Shown here: positions 6,778-15,562 of the stretch, piece after piece | Position numbering within the stretch: the first letter of the stretch is position 1 | How the letters are laid out: each line of letters starts with the position of its first letter | Assembly: GCF_002742625.1 (NCBI RefSeq) | Contig: NZ_PEBF01000001.1 | Span: forward strand, 1,054,001-1,118,000 | From: Caulobacter sp. FWC2 | Lineage (GTDB): Bacteria; Pseudomonadota; Alphaproteobacteria; Caulobacterales; Caulobacteraceae | Length of the DNA stretch: 64,000 nucleotides | Direction: 5' to 3' | Translations under genes and position numbers: made by a program | Notes under the pieces: generated by a model | Told to the model about the DNA's origin: nothing | The model's input: only the letters and a program-made list of their open reading frames with translations | Databases searched by the model: none

Positions 6778-9687
6778 TCAGAACAGCCCCTCAAAGATCG
6801 GCGGTTCAAGGTCGAGAGTGTCGTCGCTGTTCAGGTCGAAGACCGCTTCTGCATACTCGCTTGTTGCGCCGACCGTATTTATTGACCGCACCCTCACGCG
6901 GTACTGGCCGGGCTCGCCGTTCTTGATCGTGTAGATGGTCGTATAGACACGCTCCCAAGCGCGGAGCGTTGCGTCGCCTGGACCGCTCCACTGCACTTCG
7001 TAGCCCAGCACCTTCGTTGGCGTGCTGTTGACCCCAGCGGGCGGCTGATACGGGAACCAGCTTGCTTCCAGATCGAAGATCGTTCCCAGCACGTCATCTG
7101 CGCGGTGATTGGCGCGGATGGATAGGCCTTCTGGTTTCGGTGCCTTGATCGAGATTTCGGTTGTCGGCGGGATGACGACAGGGACGTTCTGTTCGACCCA
7201 GCCGAACTTGCCCTCGTGGTAGAGCTGACCCGTGACCGTGTACTGGCCTGGGCTCTTCTCGGCGATGTCGATGACGCGATAGACGACCGGCTGAGCACCA
7301 GCGCCGACCTGAACGATACCCACGGGTTGCTCCTCAATGAGGCCGTGGTCATGCAGCGTGATCGTCGCCGTCTTGGTGTCCACCGCGAAGCCCTGAAGGG
7401 GCTTCATCGTCTGGCCTTCGTTGTTCGCGATCCTGAGCTTGTAAACGGCTGCGCCCTTGAACTCGAAAGGCGCGTCTAGCTCAAAGGTGTTGGCGTCGAT
7501 GACGCGCTTAACGGTGCCGACCTTGGACTTGCCGGTCTTGTTCCAGTCGTCGATTTCCATGAGCTGACCGGGGGCGAAGTTCGTCGCGCCAACGGGCATG
7601 TCGAAGGTGATCGTCTTGTATTCGTTCTGGCTGATCCAAACGAGGAGACGCGCGTAGTCGTAGGCCTCCTGGGCGTTCGTGCAGCCGATCTTGTAGACCG
7701 TCTTCGTGACCACGCCGCCGTTCGGGAAACCGGCCGCTGCCAACTTCGCAATCGCCACCTCATCGCGGTAGACGACCTCGGCTGTCTCATAGTGCTGAGC
7801 AGGATTGTCCCACTGGACGACGATTTCGTTGAAGCGGGCCTGGGTCTCAACGGTGTCCTCAACGAACTGCCCGTTCAGGACCATGGCGTTGTTGACGTAG
7901 TGATTGACGAAGCCCTGCGGCTTGTCCTGAACGAGCAAGACCTGATCGCCGCCGAAGAACACGTTGGCGCGGAACGTCTTCGCCAAATCGCTCAGCAGCT
8001 CGGGAAGCGACTGGTCGTCGGTGAATTGCTTGTTCAGGGTGTAGCGAGGACGGCCGTTGACGAGCTGGTCGCAGAACTTGGCGCAGTCGAGCAGGCTGAA
8101 CTTGTTGAAGTAGCTATCAGCGATGCCGCCGCCAACAACGGGATCGGTCGCAAGCTCCAGCCAGTGCCAGACCGGATTGTCCGTGTGGGCTCGCTTCCAA
8201 GTGCCATCCCAGAACTCGCCGTAGGCGCGGGTCTCAGGGTCGTAGATGGTTGGAACGCGGCACAAGCGGCCTTCCCAGATAGCAGCGACTTCCGGCGGCT
8301 GGTTGATATCGAATAGCGAGTTGTCGACCGCCATTGCGAACAGGGCAGTCGCGGGCGCGCCTTGGGTGCCGTCGTAGGACAGCTCCTTGTCGATGGTTTC
8401 GGTCCAGCCGCCGAACGAGCTTTCGTTCTGCAGCTTGTCATCGGTGCTATCGGCGGTGATGCGCTGGACTTTGAATTCCCAGAGCTGATCGCCCGCGCCC
8501 TCTGGCGCATTGACGATCATCTCCGATTGGACGGCGCTGCTGCTCTTACCCTTCCAGTGCCACGTGCCGTACTGGACCCAGCTACCACCTGGCAGTCGGG
8601 TCATGACGGCGATGTCCATGTCCGTCTCTTTTTGGTTGTTCTTCTTGTCGTTAGCGACAAGCGCCATGGCCACGCGGATTTTGACGCGGGCGACGTTGGG
8701 GCCTGAGACAGCGCGGATGATCGAACCGTCGGTGCCCGCGACAGTCTGCTTCACCAGAGCTTGGTTCTCGTTGATGACGTTGGAGACGCCGGGCGTAATG
8801 GCGATGACCGATTGGCCTGGGACGCCTGGACGCTCAGCCCATGACACGCCGTCGTAGGTCGAGCGGTTCTCAGCCGCGTTCCAAAGAGGCATGCCGTTGA
8901 TGAAGATGTTGGCCATCTTCTCCTGATCGGTCGTGCCCTTGATGCCTGCGACTGGACCGGCCGCGACAGCGCCCTGCATTTTCATTTTCGCGTATGACAT
9001 CATGTTGTCGGCACGGGTCTTGCCGCCGCCCTTGGAGCCGAACAGCTCTGGGAAGAGCACGTTCAGGATCGCGCCGCCCTTGATGTCTTCGCCGTACAGG
9101 CCGCCGCTAACACCGGCTCGGGTAGCGCCTGGGCCAGGGGTGAATGTCGGAGATAGGCCGCTCTGAAGAACCTCAACGTCGGTCTCGATGAAGTTGCAGC
9201 CAGCAAGCGCGGTGCCCGCCAGATAGGGCAGAACGACACCTTCTTGCTGGACGTTCAGGCCGCTGCTGTAGAGCGCGGACTTGCGCTTGTTGCCGCTGGT
9301 CTTCTCACCGACTGGAAATAGCGCGTTGGTGATCAGGGTGACGCCAATCGAGATAGCTGACGTGACCAACGCGGTGATGATCATGGCCGAAGTGATTTCG
9401 GAGCCGAACACCGCAGGGACGATATGAAGGGTGGCGTCTTGGTCGCCGTTGATGCCGCACAGACGCCCGTTGCTGACTTCCTCCAGCTTGAGCTTGCGGG
9501 CTGCTTTGAGGGTCCGACCTAGGCGGAACTCCGCTCCGCTCTTCCAAAGATCGCGGGTGATGGGGAAGAGCTGATCGAGAGCGGCGAGAACTTCTGGAAC
9601 GCTGTTAGCGTGAAGCTGGAGGCCGTTCTTTTGGTACTTCGCTGGTAGTTGTTCGGCGAGTTTTCCGTACAGTTTAACTCGTAGCAT
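6778..9687 (-). CDS. Lambda J-like tail tip protein with N-terminal I-like domain (fusion)
   Basis: 969 residues. The first ~90 residues (MLRVKLYGKLAEQLP...) followed by a hydrophobic segment (~95-125, AMIITALVTSAISIG) resemble lambda tail assembly protein I. In lambda and most relatives, I is a separate gene ahead of J. The rest resembles J: an ALYSSGLNVQQEGVVLPYLAG stretch split here by length, then the tip core, then fibronectin-III-like domains near the C-terminus. J-type proteins form the central tip, contact the receptor and gate DNA. The upstream neighbour is K-like, matching lambda order K-I-J. The 3' end contains TAAATA motif 2. The J assignment is firm; the fusion reading is inference from order and similarity. 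Confidence 0.85.
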   Translation of the reverse strand: MLRVKLYGKLAEQLPAKYQKNGLQLHANSVPEVLAALDQLFPITRDLWKSGAEFRLGRTLKAARKLKLEEVSNGRLCGINGDQDATLHIVPAVFGSEITSAMIITALVTSAISIGVTLITNALFPVGEKTSGNKRKSALYSSGLNVQQEGVVLPYLAGTALAGCNFIETDVEVLQSGLSPTFTPGPGATRAGVSGGLYGEDIKGGAILNVLFPELFGSKGGGKTRADNMMSYAKMKMQGAVAAGPVAGIKGTTDQEKMANIFINGMPLWNAAENRSTYDGVSWAERPGVPGQSVIAITPGVSNVINENQALVKQTVAGTDGSIIRAVSGPNVARVKIRVAMALVANDKKNNQKETDMDIAVMTRLPGGSWVQYGTWHWKGKSSSAVQSEMIVNAPEGAGDQLWEFKVQRITADSTDDKLQNESSFGGWTETIDKELSYDGTQGAPATALFAMAVDNSLFDINQPPEVAAIWEGRLCRVPTIYDPETRAYGEFWDGTWKRAHTDNPVWHWLELATDPVVGGGIADSYFNKFSLLDCAKFCDQLVNGRPRYTLNKQFTDDQSLPELLSDLAKTFRANVFFGGDQVLLVQDKPQGFVNHYVNNAMVLNGQFVEDTVETQARFNEIVVQWDNPAQHYETAEVVYRDEVAIAKLAAAGFPNGGVVTKTVYKIGCTNAQEAYDYARLLVWISQNEYKTITFDMPVGATNFAPGQLMEIDDWNKTGKSKVGTVKRVIDANTFELDAPFEFKGAAVYKLRIANNEGQTMKPLQGFAVDTKTATITLHDHGLIEEQPVGIVQVGAGAQPVVYRVIDIAEKSPGQYTVTGQLYHEGKFGWVEQNVPVVIPPTTEISIKAPKPEGLSIRANHRADDVLGTIFDLEASWFPYQPPAGVNSTPTKVLGYEVQWSGPGDATLRAWERVYTTIYTIKNGEPGQYRVRVRSINTVGATSEYAEAVFDLNSDDTLDLEPPIFEGLF
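6876..6881 (-). promoter_or_regulatory. TAAATA motif 2 (putative phage late promoter element)
   Basis: The minus strand reads TCAATAAATACGG inside the end of the I-J fusion gene, about 107 bases before the start of the 956-residue tail protein. It is coding sequence (Ser-Ile-Asn-Thr), so it may be coincidental. Confidence 0.25.
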
Positions 9688-10444
9688 TGCTCCCTTTCAG
9701 CCGGTAGAACTTGGCACTCATGTTCGTGTAAAGCGTGGTCTCGTTATTTACCGTCCACTCACTTGAGGCTTGGTCGCGGGGCTGGTGCAGGAGCTTGGAG
9801 TTGCCGAGGTAGATGGCGCAGTGGTTGGGGACGTGATCGCGCCAGCAGAGCGTCACGAAGTCGCCAGGGCGTCGGTCCAGCCAGCTATCCAGCGGCTCGA
9901 AACCAACTGAAGGCGGGTAGAACCTGAACGGGCTGCTTTGGGGATGGCCTGACGGATAGAGCGACGGGTCACGACTGCGCGGCACGTCCTTCAGCTCGTG
10001 TCCCTTGAGCCGGTAGTAGTCGCGGCAGACCGACCAGCAGTCGCGGACGCCCCAGAGGTAGCGACGGCCGAGAAGCGGCGGGATCGGAACCGCATCGCCC
10101 CAGAACTCAGGATAGCCGACGCTGAACACCTCGCCGGTCTCAGGCAGGCCATGGACAACCGAAATTCCCCAGGTCCATCCCGTTGACAGTGCTGAGATGG
10201 TGTCCGCGTCCGAGGGCTCCTGATTGCCGTTCGGATGGCTGTGGATCAGGGCAAGCGGCGGATTGGTGGCCAGCTCGGCTTTGTCGGCAAAGGACAGGTC
10301 GAAGTGCCGTAGAGGGTCAGCAGCGGTGTTTTCAAGCTCCCGCCACGTCATGTCGGGCATGACCGCAACAATGCCCTCACAGGGGAAACGGAGGGCGAAT
10401 ACAGGGGCGATCTGCGCCCACACGTCGTCAGAGATAAGGCCCAT
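9674..10444 (-). CDS. Lambda K-like tail tip peptidase: JAMM/MPN plus NlpC/P60
   Basis: 256 residues with two enzyme domains. The N-terminal MPN/JAB domain has Glu23 and the metal motif H68-S-H70...S78-x-x-D81. The C-terminal NlpC/P60 domain has the catalytic Cys136 (GVRDCWSVC) and His208 (VPNHCAIYLG). Lambda K has the same layout; such proteins cut peptidoglycan or process tail proteins during tip assembly and entry. It follows the L-like gene and overlaps the next gene (I-J fusion) by 14 bases. All key residues are present, so it is likely active. Confidence 0.9.
   Translation of the reverse strand: MGLISDDVWAQIAPVFALRFPCEGIVAVMPDMTWRELENTAADPLRHFDLSFADKAELATNPPLALIHSHPNGNQEPSDADTISALSTGWTWGISVVHGLPETGEVFSVGYPEFWGDAVPIPPLLGRRYLWGVRDCWSVCRDYYRLKGHELKDVPRSRDPSLYPSGHPQSSPFRFYPPSVGFEPLDSWLDRRPGDFVTLCWRDHVPNHCAIYLGNSKLLHQPRDQASSEWTVNNETTLYTNMSAKFYRLKGSNATS
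9745..9750 (-). promoter_or_regulatory. TAAATA motif 3 (putative phage late promoter element)
   Basis: The minus strand reads ACGGTAAATAACG within the end of the K-like gene, about 57 bases before the start of the I-J fusion. It is inside coding sequence (Val-Asn-Asn), so its status is uncertain. Confidence 0.25.
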
Positions 10445-10450
10445 GGGCGC

Positions 10451-10945
10451 TTACCTCTGCGTCGCTGGTCCAAGCCCAGGATAGTCGGTGCGCTTCATGC
10501 GGTAGCTTGGAATCGACGTGTTGGTGTCGAGGACGTGGGTCAGCTCCAGCGTGACTTTGAAGCCCGGGACGCTCTGGTGCTTGGCCAGTGTGTAGCGCTC
10601 GGTCGAGAGCGGGACGCCAAGTCCGAGGGACTTGTAGCGGGTGATCTGGATGCCAGGGGCGCCATCGTAAGTGTCGAAGGTCGTGGAGATCAGACTTTCC
10701 ACATCGGGAATGACGATCCTCGGCTTGTCCGACTTCTCACCGCGTCGCCAGGATGCGCTCTCAAGGGGAACAGCCGTCCAGCTTTCACCCTGCCAAGAGA
10801 CGTTGCCGAAGAACGCGCCCACCGGCTCGCTGTCAGGCAAGCTGCTGTTCACGATGCGATACTGCTGGCCGCCGTAGGGCGTGAAGTCGATCACAACCCA
10901 CTCCACCAGACCTTCGTATTGGGAGACGTAGAGGTTGCCGGTCAT
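10451..10945 (-). CDS. Lambda L-like minor tail protein
   Basis: 164 residues from the ATG at 10,945, which overlaps the stop of the M-like gene as TGATG. The stretch GIQITRYKSLGLG and the position between M-like and K-like genes fit the minor tail protein L family, which joins the tail tube to the tip. It is shorter than lambda L (about 230 residues), and I see no Cys cluster for the iron-sulfur centre known in lambda L. That suggests a shortened version of this part. The family call rests mostly on gene order. Confidence 0.65.
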   Translation of the reverse strand: MTGNLYVSQYEGLVEWVVIDFTPYGGQQYRIVNSSLPDSEPVGAFFGNVSWQGESWTAVPLESASWRRGEKSDKPRIVIPDVESLISTTFDTYDGAPGIQITRYKSLGLGVPLSTERYTLAKHQSVPGFKVTLELTHVLDTNTSIPSYRMKRTDYPGLGPATQR

Positions 10946-11283
10946 CACAGCTTCCTCACGTCAACGGTCAGCCTGGATTGGTGCCCTGCATGGGCTTCCA
11001 CGTAGCTGACGTTCTCGCCGGTCGGACGGACCAGGCAGGGGCCTTCTTGGAGGTCCGTGTAGCTGTAGGTCCCGTTGTAGGCCTTGCTCGCGAACTCGGA
11101 CATGACGGCCTTCGCGTCGTCGCGGTTCAGGCCGAACCACTCAAACGTGGAGGTCCATTCCATCGGGTTGAGGCCGATAGGCTGCGTCAGGCGCAAGCTG
11201 CCGGTCTGCATGGTCTCAGCGTTCAGCTTGCCCGCCCAGCGAGGCATCTTCAGTTTGTTTTCGAATGGTAGCGGCGTGGCCAT
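10945..11283 (-). CDS. Lambda M-like minor tail protein
   Basis: 112 residues, very close to lambda M (about 109). It starts at an ATG that overlaps the tape measure stop as TAATG and is itself coupled to the L-like gene. The sequence runs from MATPLPFENK through a LTQPIGLNPMEWTSTF stretch and is beta-rich. In lambda, M sits between the tape measure end and L in the tail tip. Size and order support the call; no catalytic motif is expected. Confidence 0.7.
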   Translation of the reverse strand: MATPLPFENKLKMPRWAGKLNAETMQTGSLRLTQPIGLNPMEWTSTFEWFGLNRDDAKAVMSEFASKAYNGTYSYTDLQEGPCLVRPTGENVSYVEAHAGHQSRLTVDVRKL

Positions 11284-14200
11284 TACCTGATCCCCCTTCT
11301 GGAAAGTGCGAGTGAAACGGCGTTGTCGATTTGCTTTTGCTGCTGAGCGACGACCGCCAGACCGATCTTGTTTGGATCCCCGTTCCCCTGGACCGTGATG
11401 TGGTTCACGAAGCCGCCCATGCTGATCGACGTGCCGCCAGCGGAGCCGCCGCCGAGTGCGTGGTTCGGGATGATCGTTCCCGAGCGACCTGGGGCGAACA
11501 GCTCAGGGCCCTTCTCACCGACGAGGTAGAAGTTGCTGCCGCTGACGCCGCCGCCGCCCGCACGAGCACCGCCGAACGCTGCGCCAATCGCGGTCTTCAG
11601 GATGCCGCCAATGCCACCGCCGCCACCGGCCTGAGCCATCGTGTTCTTCAGGATGGTCGCTTGCGCGATGCTCTGGAGAAGGCTGGACAGGAACGACGAG
11701 AAGAACGAGCGCATGGCCGCTGTCGGGTCGTCCCAGAGCTGCGTCAACAGGCTCGAAAGCTGCTGCGTCTTCTGGAGCATGGCGTCAGCGTTATCGAGGT
11801 CAGCTTGCTTGTAGATCGTCGCTTCCTGGCCATCGGTGCGCTTCTGGTCGCGCGCGTGATCGGCCTTCAGCTCCTCAATGTCCTGAGCTGCCTTGCGGGC
11901 CGCTTCCGTGCCGACGCCTAGCAGACGCAGTTCGTCTTCCAGGGCCTTCAGACGGATTTGGAAAAGCGCTTCCTGGTGGGTGCGCTCTTGGTTCACCTCG
12001 TCCAGATGGATTTGCTTGATGCGGTCGCGCTTCTGCTGGTCCGTGATCCTGCCTGCCGCCGCTTCCTGCTCGATCTGGCGGATAGCGTCGGCGTTCTTTC
12101 GGCTGGTTTCGTCGGCCGCGAGCTGCTGGTCGGCCTCCAACATGCGAGCCTTAAAGTCCGCGATGTCACGGGCGCGCGTGCGCTCCTTGTCGGCGAACTC
12201 GCGAGCAGCTTCGTCCTTGTCCTGAAGCGCGCGACGGAACTGTTCGCTGTCCTCGCCGTAGGTCTTCTTGATCAGCTCCGCTTTCTCGTTCTCGATGCGG
12301 AGTTGTTCGGTCGCGTTGTCGCGAGCGGCCCTTTGTTGGGCTTCCAAATTGTCGAGCTGTTCGCGTAGCCCGTCCTGGGCGAGCTTCTTTTTCAGCTTGC
12401 CGATGTTGTCGATGATCGTGGTTTCGTCGGTCGATCCGGCACGGACCAGCTTCTTCTTGGCCTCCCAGAACGCCAGTTCTGCCTTGGTGCTGTCCTTGAA
12501 GTAGAAGGCCTCCGAAGCGAGCATTCGCTTCAGCTCTTCCTCCCACGCCTTCATCGCGTCGGACTTGCCGCTACCGGTCTTCTTCTTTTTGCCGTCTGGA
12601 GCCGTGGCCGTCGCTGGACCGGCCTTGTCGCTGACCGTGCCCTTCTGCTCGGCGGCCTTGGCCTTGTTCTGGCGAGCACGCGCAATCGCGGCATCACCAA
12701 AGGCCTTTGCCGCGCGCTCGGTCGCGCCTCGGCTGTCGTTCCAGTCCTTCGTGAGACCGCGCACCAGAGCAGCGGCCTTGCCGATGCTGTCGTTCTGGAG
12801 GCCCATCATCTTCACGGGCGCAAGCTCGATGCCTGGCACCTTGTTGAGCAGGCCGATGACCTTGTTGACGCCGCCCTCGAACGTGCTGACGAGGTTGTTC
12901 ACCGCCGAAATGGCGATGTCCTTGATTGCGGGGACCAGACCGTTCCAAACGGTGATGATCGCCTTCACAGCGAACACCCAATTGTCGATGATCGTGGTGA
13001 CGTAGGTCTTCACGAAGTTGGCGATGGCCACCATGACCTTGCCAACAGCGGCTTGGAATCCGCTGGTCGCGGCCGAGGCGTCGCCCATTGCCGACTTCCA
13101 TGCGTTGGAGAGGAAGTCCGCGGCGGTTTTGATGTAGTCGCCGATCACGCCGAACGCGCCGCCCACGGCATCCTTGAGCGAGACAGCTCCGTCCGATGTG
13201 ACCTCGATGTCGTCACCGAACGCCACGAGAGCGACGCCGGCGGCTGCAATGCCGATAGCGAGAAGGCCGAACGGGTTAGCGGCTAGGGCCAGGGTGAATT
13301 CGATCACGCCCGCTGTAGCTGCTGCGATGGCCGCGCCGATCTGAGGACCGAACGCAACCAGCATCGCGACGCCAAGAGCGCCAGCCGAAGCGGCTACGAC
13401 ATCCATGTTCTGACCGACGATGGTTAGGGCGTTCGCGACTGCCGTGCTGACGCCTGTGGCCTTGTCGAAGTCACCCAGGAACTTCGTGAAGTTGTTCTTC
13501 ACGGTGGTCAGGCTGTCGCTGATCGTTGGGGTGAGCTTGGTGAACTCGGCCGCAATCTGGGGCGCTTCCTTCTTCAGGGCGTCCGTGATGGCCTTGGCCG
13601 TGATCTTGCCTTCGCCACCCAGCTTGCGGAGCTGACCAACCGAGATGTTCATGCCCGCCGCAATCGCGGTCGCGAGGCGTGGCATGTTCTCGAGGACGGA
13701 ATTCAGTTCGTCGCCGCGCAGCGTTCCAGAGGCGATACCCTGTGCAAGCTGACGGATGCCGTTGGCCGCCGTCTGCGCGTCGGTGCCTGAGACCTTGATC
13801 GCCTGATTGATCGTCTCGGTGATGCCGATGAGGTCTTTCTGGGAAAGGCCTAGCTCTTTCGAGGAGCGGGCGAACGAGCCGTAGAGGTCGGTGGTAGCTT
13901 CGAAGCTCGATCGGGTGCGGTTGGAGACGCCAAACAGCGCGTCCATGACGCCGGTCAGGTTCTGCGTGTCAGTGGTGACAAGGCGCAGCCTGTTTTGGAT
14001 GTTGGTGTATTCGTCGGCGGTCTCGGCAAGCTCTTTGGCCCCGAGTGCGATGCCGAGGCCTGCTGCTGCGCCCTTAAGGCTGTCCAGCGCCTTGCCGACG
14101 CCATCAACACCCTTGGAGGTGCCGCTTAGGCGCTCAAGGTCGCGGATAGCGCCGTTGAGGAAGCCAGCCTTTGGGGCTGCGCTTGAGATGCCTTGGAGGG

Positions 14201-14336
14201 AGGACCTGACCCGGCTGCTGTTCTTGTCAGCGCCGCTAGAGAGGCGAGTGAACGAACTTAGGAGACTGTCGAAGTCGCGGAGAACCGCTTTGATGTTTGT
14301 ATCAAAGTCGATCCCTAGTGAGAGTGCTTCTGCCAT
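11283..14336 (-). CDS. Tail tape measure protein
   Basis: 1017 residues, the longest prophage product. An N-terminal tape-measure domain spans roughly residues 60-280 (TDEYTNIQNRLRLVTTD; SGTLRGDELNSVLENMPRLA is typical). Hydrophobic segments near 310-370 follow, then Ala-rich helices. A long charged coiled coil lies at about 620-870, and the Gly-rich C-terminus contains FYLVGEKGPELFAPG, a hallmark of these proteins. The family sets tail length and helps DNA pass the envelope. From the length one expects a tail of roughly 150 nm (about 0.15 nm per residue). It is preceded by the G/GT frameshift pair that chaperones it. Confidence 0.95.
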   Translation of the reverse strand: MAEALSLGIDFDTNIKAVLRDFDSLLSSFTRLSSGADKNSSRVRSSLQGISSAAPKAGFLNGAIRDLERLSGTSKGVDGVGKALDSLKGAAAGLGIALGAKELAETADEYTNIQNRLRLVTTDTQNLTGVMDALFGVSNRTRSSFEATTDLYGSFARSSKELGLSQKDLIGITETINQAIKVSGTDAQTAANGIRQLAQGIASGTLRGDELNSVLENMPRLATAIAAGMNISVGQLRKLGGEGKITAKAITDALKKEAPQIAAEFTKLTPTISDSLTTVKNNFTKFLGDFDKATGVSTAVANALTIVGQNMDVVAASAGALGVAMLVAFGPQIGAAIAAATAGVIEFTLALAANPFGLLAIGIAAAGVALVAFGDDIEVTSDGAVSLKDAVGGAFGVIGDYIKTAADFLSNAWKSAMGDASAATSGFQAAVGKVMVAIANFVKTYVTTIIDNWVFAVKAIITVWNGLVPAIKDIAISAVNNLVSTFEGGVNKVIGLLNKVPGIELAPVKMMGLQNDSIGKAAALVRGLTKDWNDSRGATERAAKAFGDAAIARARQNKAKAAEQKGTVSDKAGPATATAPDGKKKKTGSGKSDAMKAWEEELKRMLASEAFYFKDSTKAELAFWEAKKKLVRAGSTDETTIIDNIGKLKKKLAQDGLREQLDNLEAQQRAARDNATEQLRIENEKAELIKKTYGEDSEQFRRALQDKDEAAREFADKERTRARDIADFKARMLEADQQLAADETSRKNADAIRQIEQEAAAGRITDQQKRDRIKQIHLDEVNQERTHQEALFQIRLKALEDELRLLGVGTEAARKAAQDIEELKADHARDQKRTDGQEATIYKQADLDNADAMLQKTQQLSSLLTQLWDDPTAAMRSFFSSFLSSLLQSIAQATILKNTMAQAGGGGGIGGILKTAIGAAFGGARAGGGGVSGSNFYLVGEKGPELFAPGRSGTIIPNHALGGGSAGGTSISMGGFVNHITVQGNGDPNKIGLAVVAQQQKQIDNAVSLALSRRGIR

Positions 14337-14369
14337 TATCCTCCTGCGAGCAACACGGTTTCTTCGCCG

Positions 14370-14375
14370 TATTTA
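14370..14375 (-). promoter_or_regulatory. TAAATA motif 4 (putative phage late promoter element)
   Basis: The minus strand reads GCGAGTAAATACGGCG in the short gap between the frameshifted GT end and the tape measure start, 34 bases upstream of the latter. Confidence 0.4.
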
Positions 14376-14397
14376 CTCGCCGTGGAGGTTGGGCTTC

Positions 14398-14586
14398 TCA
14401 GCTCCCAAAGACCTCAGTCCATGCCTTGCTGAAGTCTTCAGCGGTCTCGATGCGTGAAGGTGGTTCCTCGTTAGCGAGGATGATGAGGAGATATTCAGCC
14501 CAGGTCATCGCAAGCGCTTCGCTGGGCTGAATTCCACTTCTAACGAGGTTAGCAAAGGCGACCTCAGTCCGGCCTAGACGCCATCC
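14398..14586 (-). CDS. GT frameshift extension (tail assembly chaperone T domain)
   Basis: This -1 frame stretch has 62 sense codons after the slippery site and ends in TGA at 14,398. It has no start codon in a sensible place, and fills the gap between the G-like gene and the tape measure. Translation gives GWRLGRTEVA...SGIQPSEALAMTWAEYLL...EVFGS. When ribosomes shift at A AAA AAG, the product is a ~181-residue GT-like fusion. In lambda, G and GT chaperone the tape measure and recruit tube protein; the T part contacts the tube. Confidence 0.85.
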   Translation of the reverse strand, partial: GWRLGRTEVAFANLVRSGIQPSEALAMTWAEYLLIILANEEPPSRIETAEDFSKAWTEVFGS

Positions 14587-14942
14587 TTTTTTTGGGCGTC
14601 ACCAGACTGTGGTAGTTGTTCTGCAATGCGAAGGCCGAACATGGTGACAAGCGCTTTAGCGACCTGATCCTTGACCCCTTCATCGTTCTCCATGAACGCT
14701 GTCAGATCACCGAACAGCCAGTCGTAAATCTCGTCTGCTGAGTGATCCGAATTGACCTGCATATAGTACAGAAGCTCGGCAATGCCTGGATGCTTCTTCG
14801 CTTGTAGCTGGTCGGCCGCTTCGATGCCGTCGCAGCCCTTCTCCAATCCGAGACGATTGAGAGCGCTTAGCGTAGCGCTGACTTCCAGGGTTTCACCGAC
14901 GTAGTTGATCTTGCCAGTGCCGATACGTGTGCTTTTTAGCAT
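14574..14942 (-). CDS. Tail assembly chaperone G (zero-frame product)
   Basis: 122 residues, starting at ATG 14,942 with a strong AAGGGGA ribosome-binding site. It sits between the tail tube gene and the tape measure, the invariant place of G-type chaperones in long-tailed phages. The end of the zero frame (GDAQKKDGV) crosses a run of seven A with the canonical slippery heptamer. Most ribosomes should end here at TAG and a minority shift -1 to make GT. The central helical segment (HPGIAELLYYMQVNSD) fits this mostly alpha-helical family. Confidence 0.85.
   Translation of the reverse strand: MLKSTRIGTGKINYVGETLEVSATLSALNRLGLEKGCDGIEAADQLQAKKHPGIAELLYYMQVNSDHSADEIYDWLFGDLTAFMENDEGVKDQVAKALVTMFGLRIAEQLPQSGDAQKKDGV
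14586..14592 (-). promoter_or_regulatory. Programmed -1 frameshift site A AAA AAG
   Basis: In the zero frame the codons are CAA AAA AAG, so the heptamer A AAA AAG is in the correct phase for tandem slippage to AAA AAA. This is the same heptamer used by E. coli dnaX and many IS3 elements. Slipping opens a 62-codon extension. Confidence 0.9.
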
Positions 14943-14968
14943 TCTTGTTTTCCCCTTTACGTATCAGC

Positions 14969-15493
14969 TTACGGCGTGGTGTCTTGGTATGGCTGATAGG
15001 CGCGAGCAGCACGCTTCACCTCGCCAGCAGCTTCCAAGCTCAGGGTGACTTCCATCACGCCCTTGGTTTCCGCCTTCACGCTCTCTTCAACGACGATGAA
15101 GTCGCCTTCTAGGAGGATCGCTGGTGGCGTGGTCCAGCCGGAGCCGTTTTGGTTTGCAACTGCGCCCGTGACGTCGCGGATTTGCAGCCAGACAGGGTCT
15201 TGCGTGCCGACGACGTTACGGATCAATTGGAGTTGCATGTCATTGTAGAGGGTTTGTGCAGTCAGCTTCAGAGTGATCTCGGTGAAGCCTGCGAGCGAGA
15301 CGTAGTTTGGCGAAGCCTTGGTGGCCGCCTTCTCGCTTTCGGTCTTTGACGACCATTCGAGCGACACGTCATTGACGACGCCAGCTACGCCGAATGTGTC
15401 GTCCTTATTTTCTGGAGCAGCGTCGCGCGATGCCGTGCTTGCAGCAAACAGGCGGATTTTGTCACCGCGTTGGATATTTTGGACTAGTGCCAT
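14969..15493 (-). CDS. Major tail tube protein
   Basis: 174 residues from the ATG at 15,493 (MALVQNIQRGD), which has a GAGG element eight bases upstream. A farther in-frame GTG at 15,526 would put that element inside the gene. Beta-rich sequence, moderate size, and position just before the G/GT chaperones all fit the tail tube subunit (lambda V analogue). It has its own leader with TAAATA motif 5, which matches the high output such a protein needs. Confidence 0.8.
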   Translation of the reverse strand: MALVQNIQRGDKIRLFAASTASRDAAPENKDDTFGVAGVVNDVSLEWSSKTESEKAATKASPNYVSLAGFTEITLKLTAQTLYNDMQLQLIRNVVGTQDPVWLQIRDVTGAVANQNGSGWTTPPAILLEGDFIVVEESVKAETKGVMEVTLSLEAAGEVKRAARAYQPYQDTTP

Positions 15494-15529
15494 ATGTTGT
15501 GCCTCGTTAAGTGGTTGAATGGGCACAAC

Positions 15530-15537
15530 TATTTATT
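15530..15537 (-). promoter_or_regulatory. TAAATA motif 5 (putative phage late promoter element)
   Basis: The minus strand reads CCTATAATAAATAG, 37 bases upstream of the tail tube start. It also contains a perfect TATAAT -10 box, with no TTGACA-like -35 at the usual distance. Confidence 0.45.
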
Positions 15538-15562
15538 ATAGGCACTTCGCCGCGGGCTTGGC

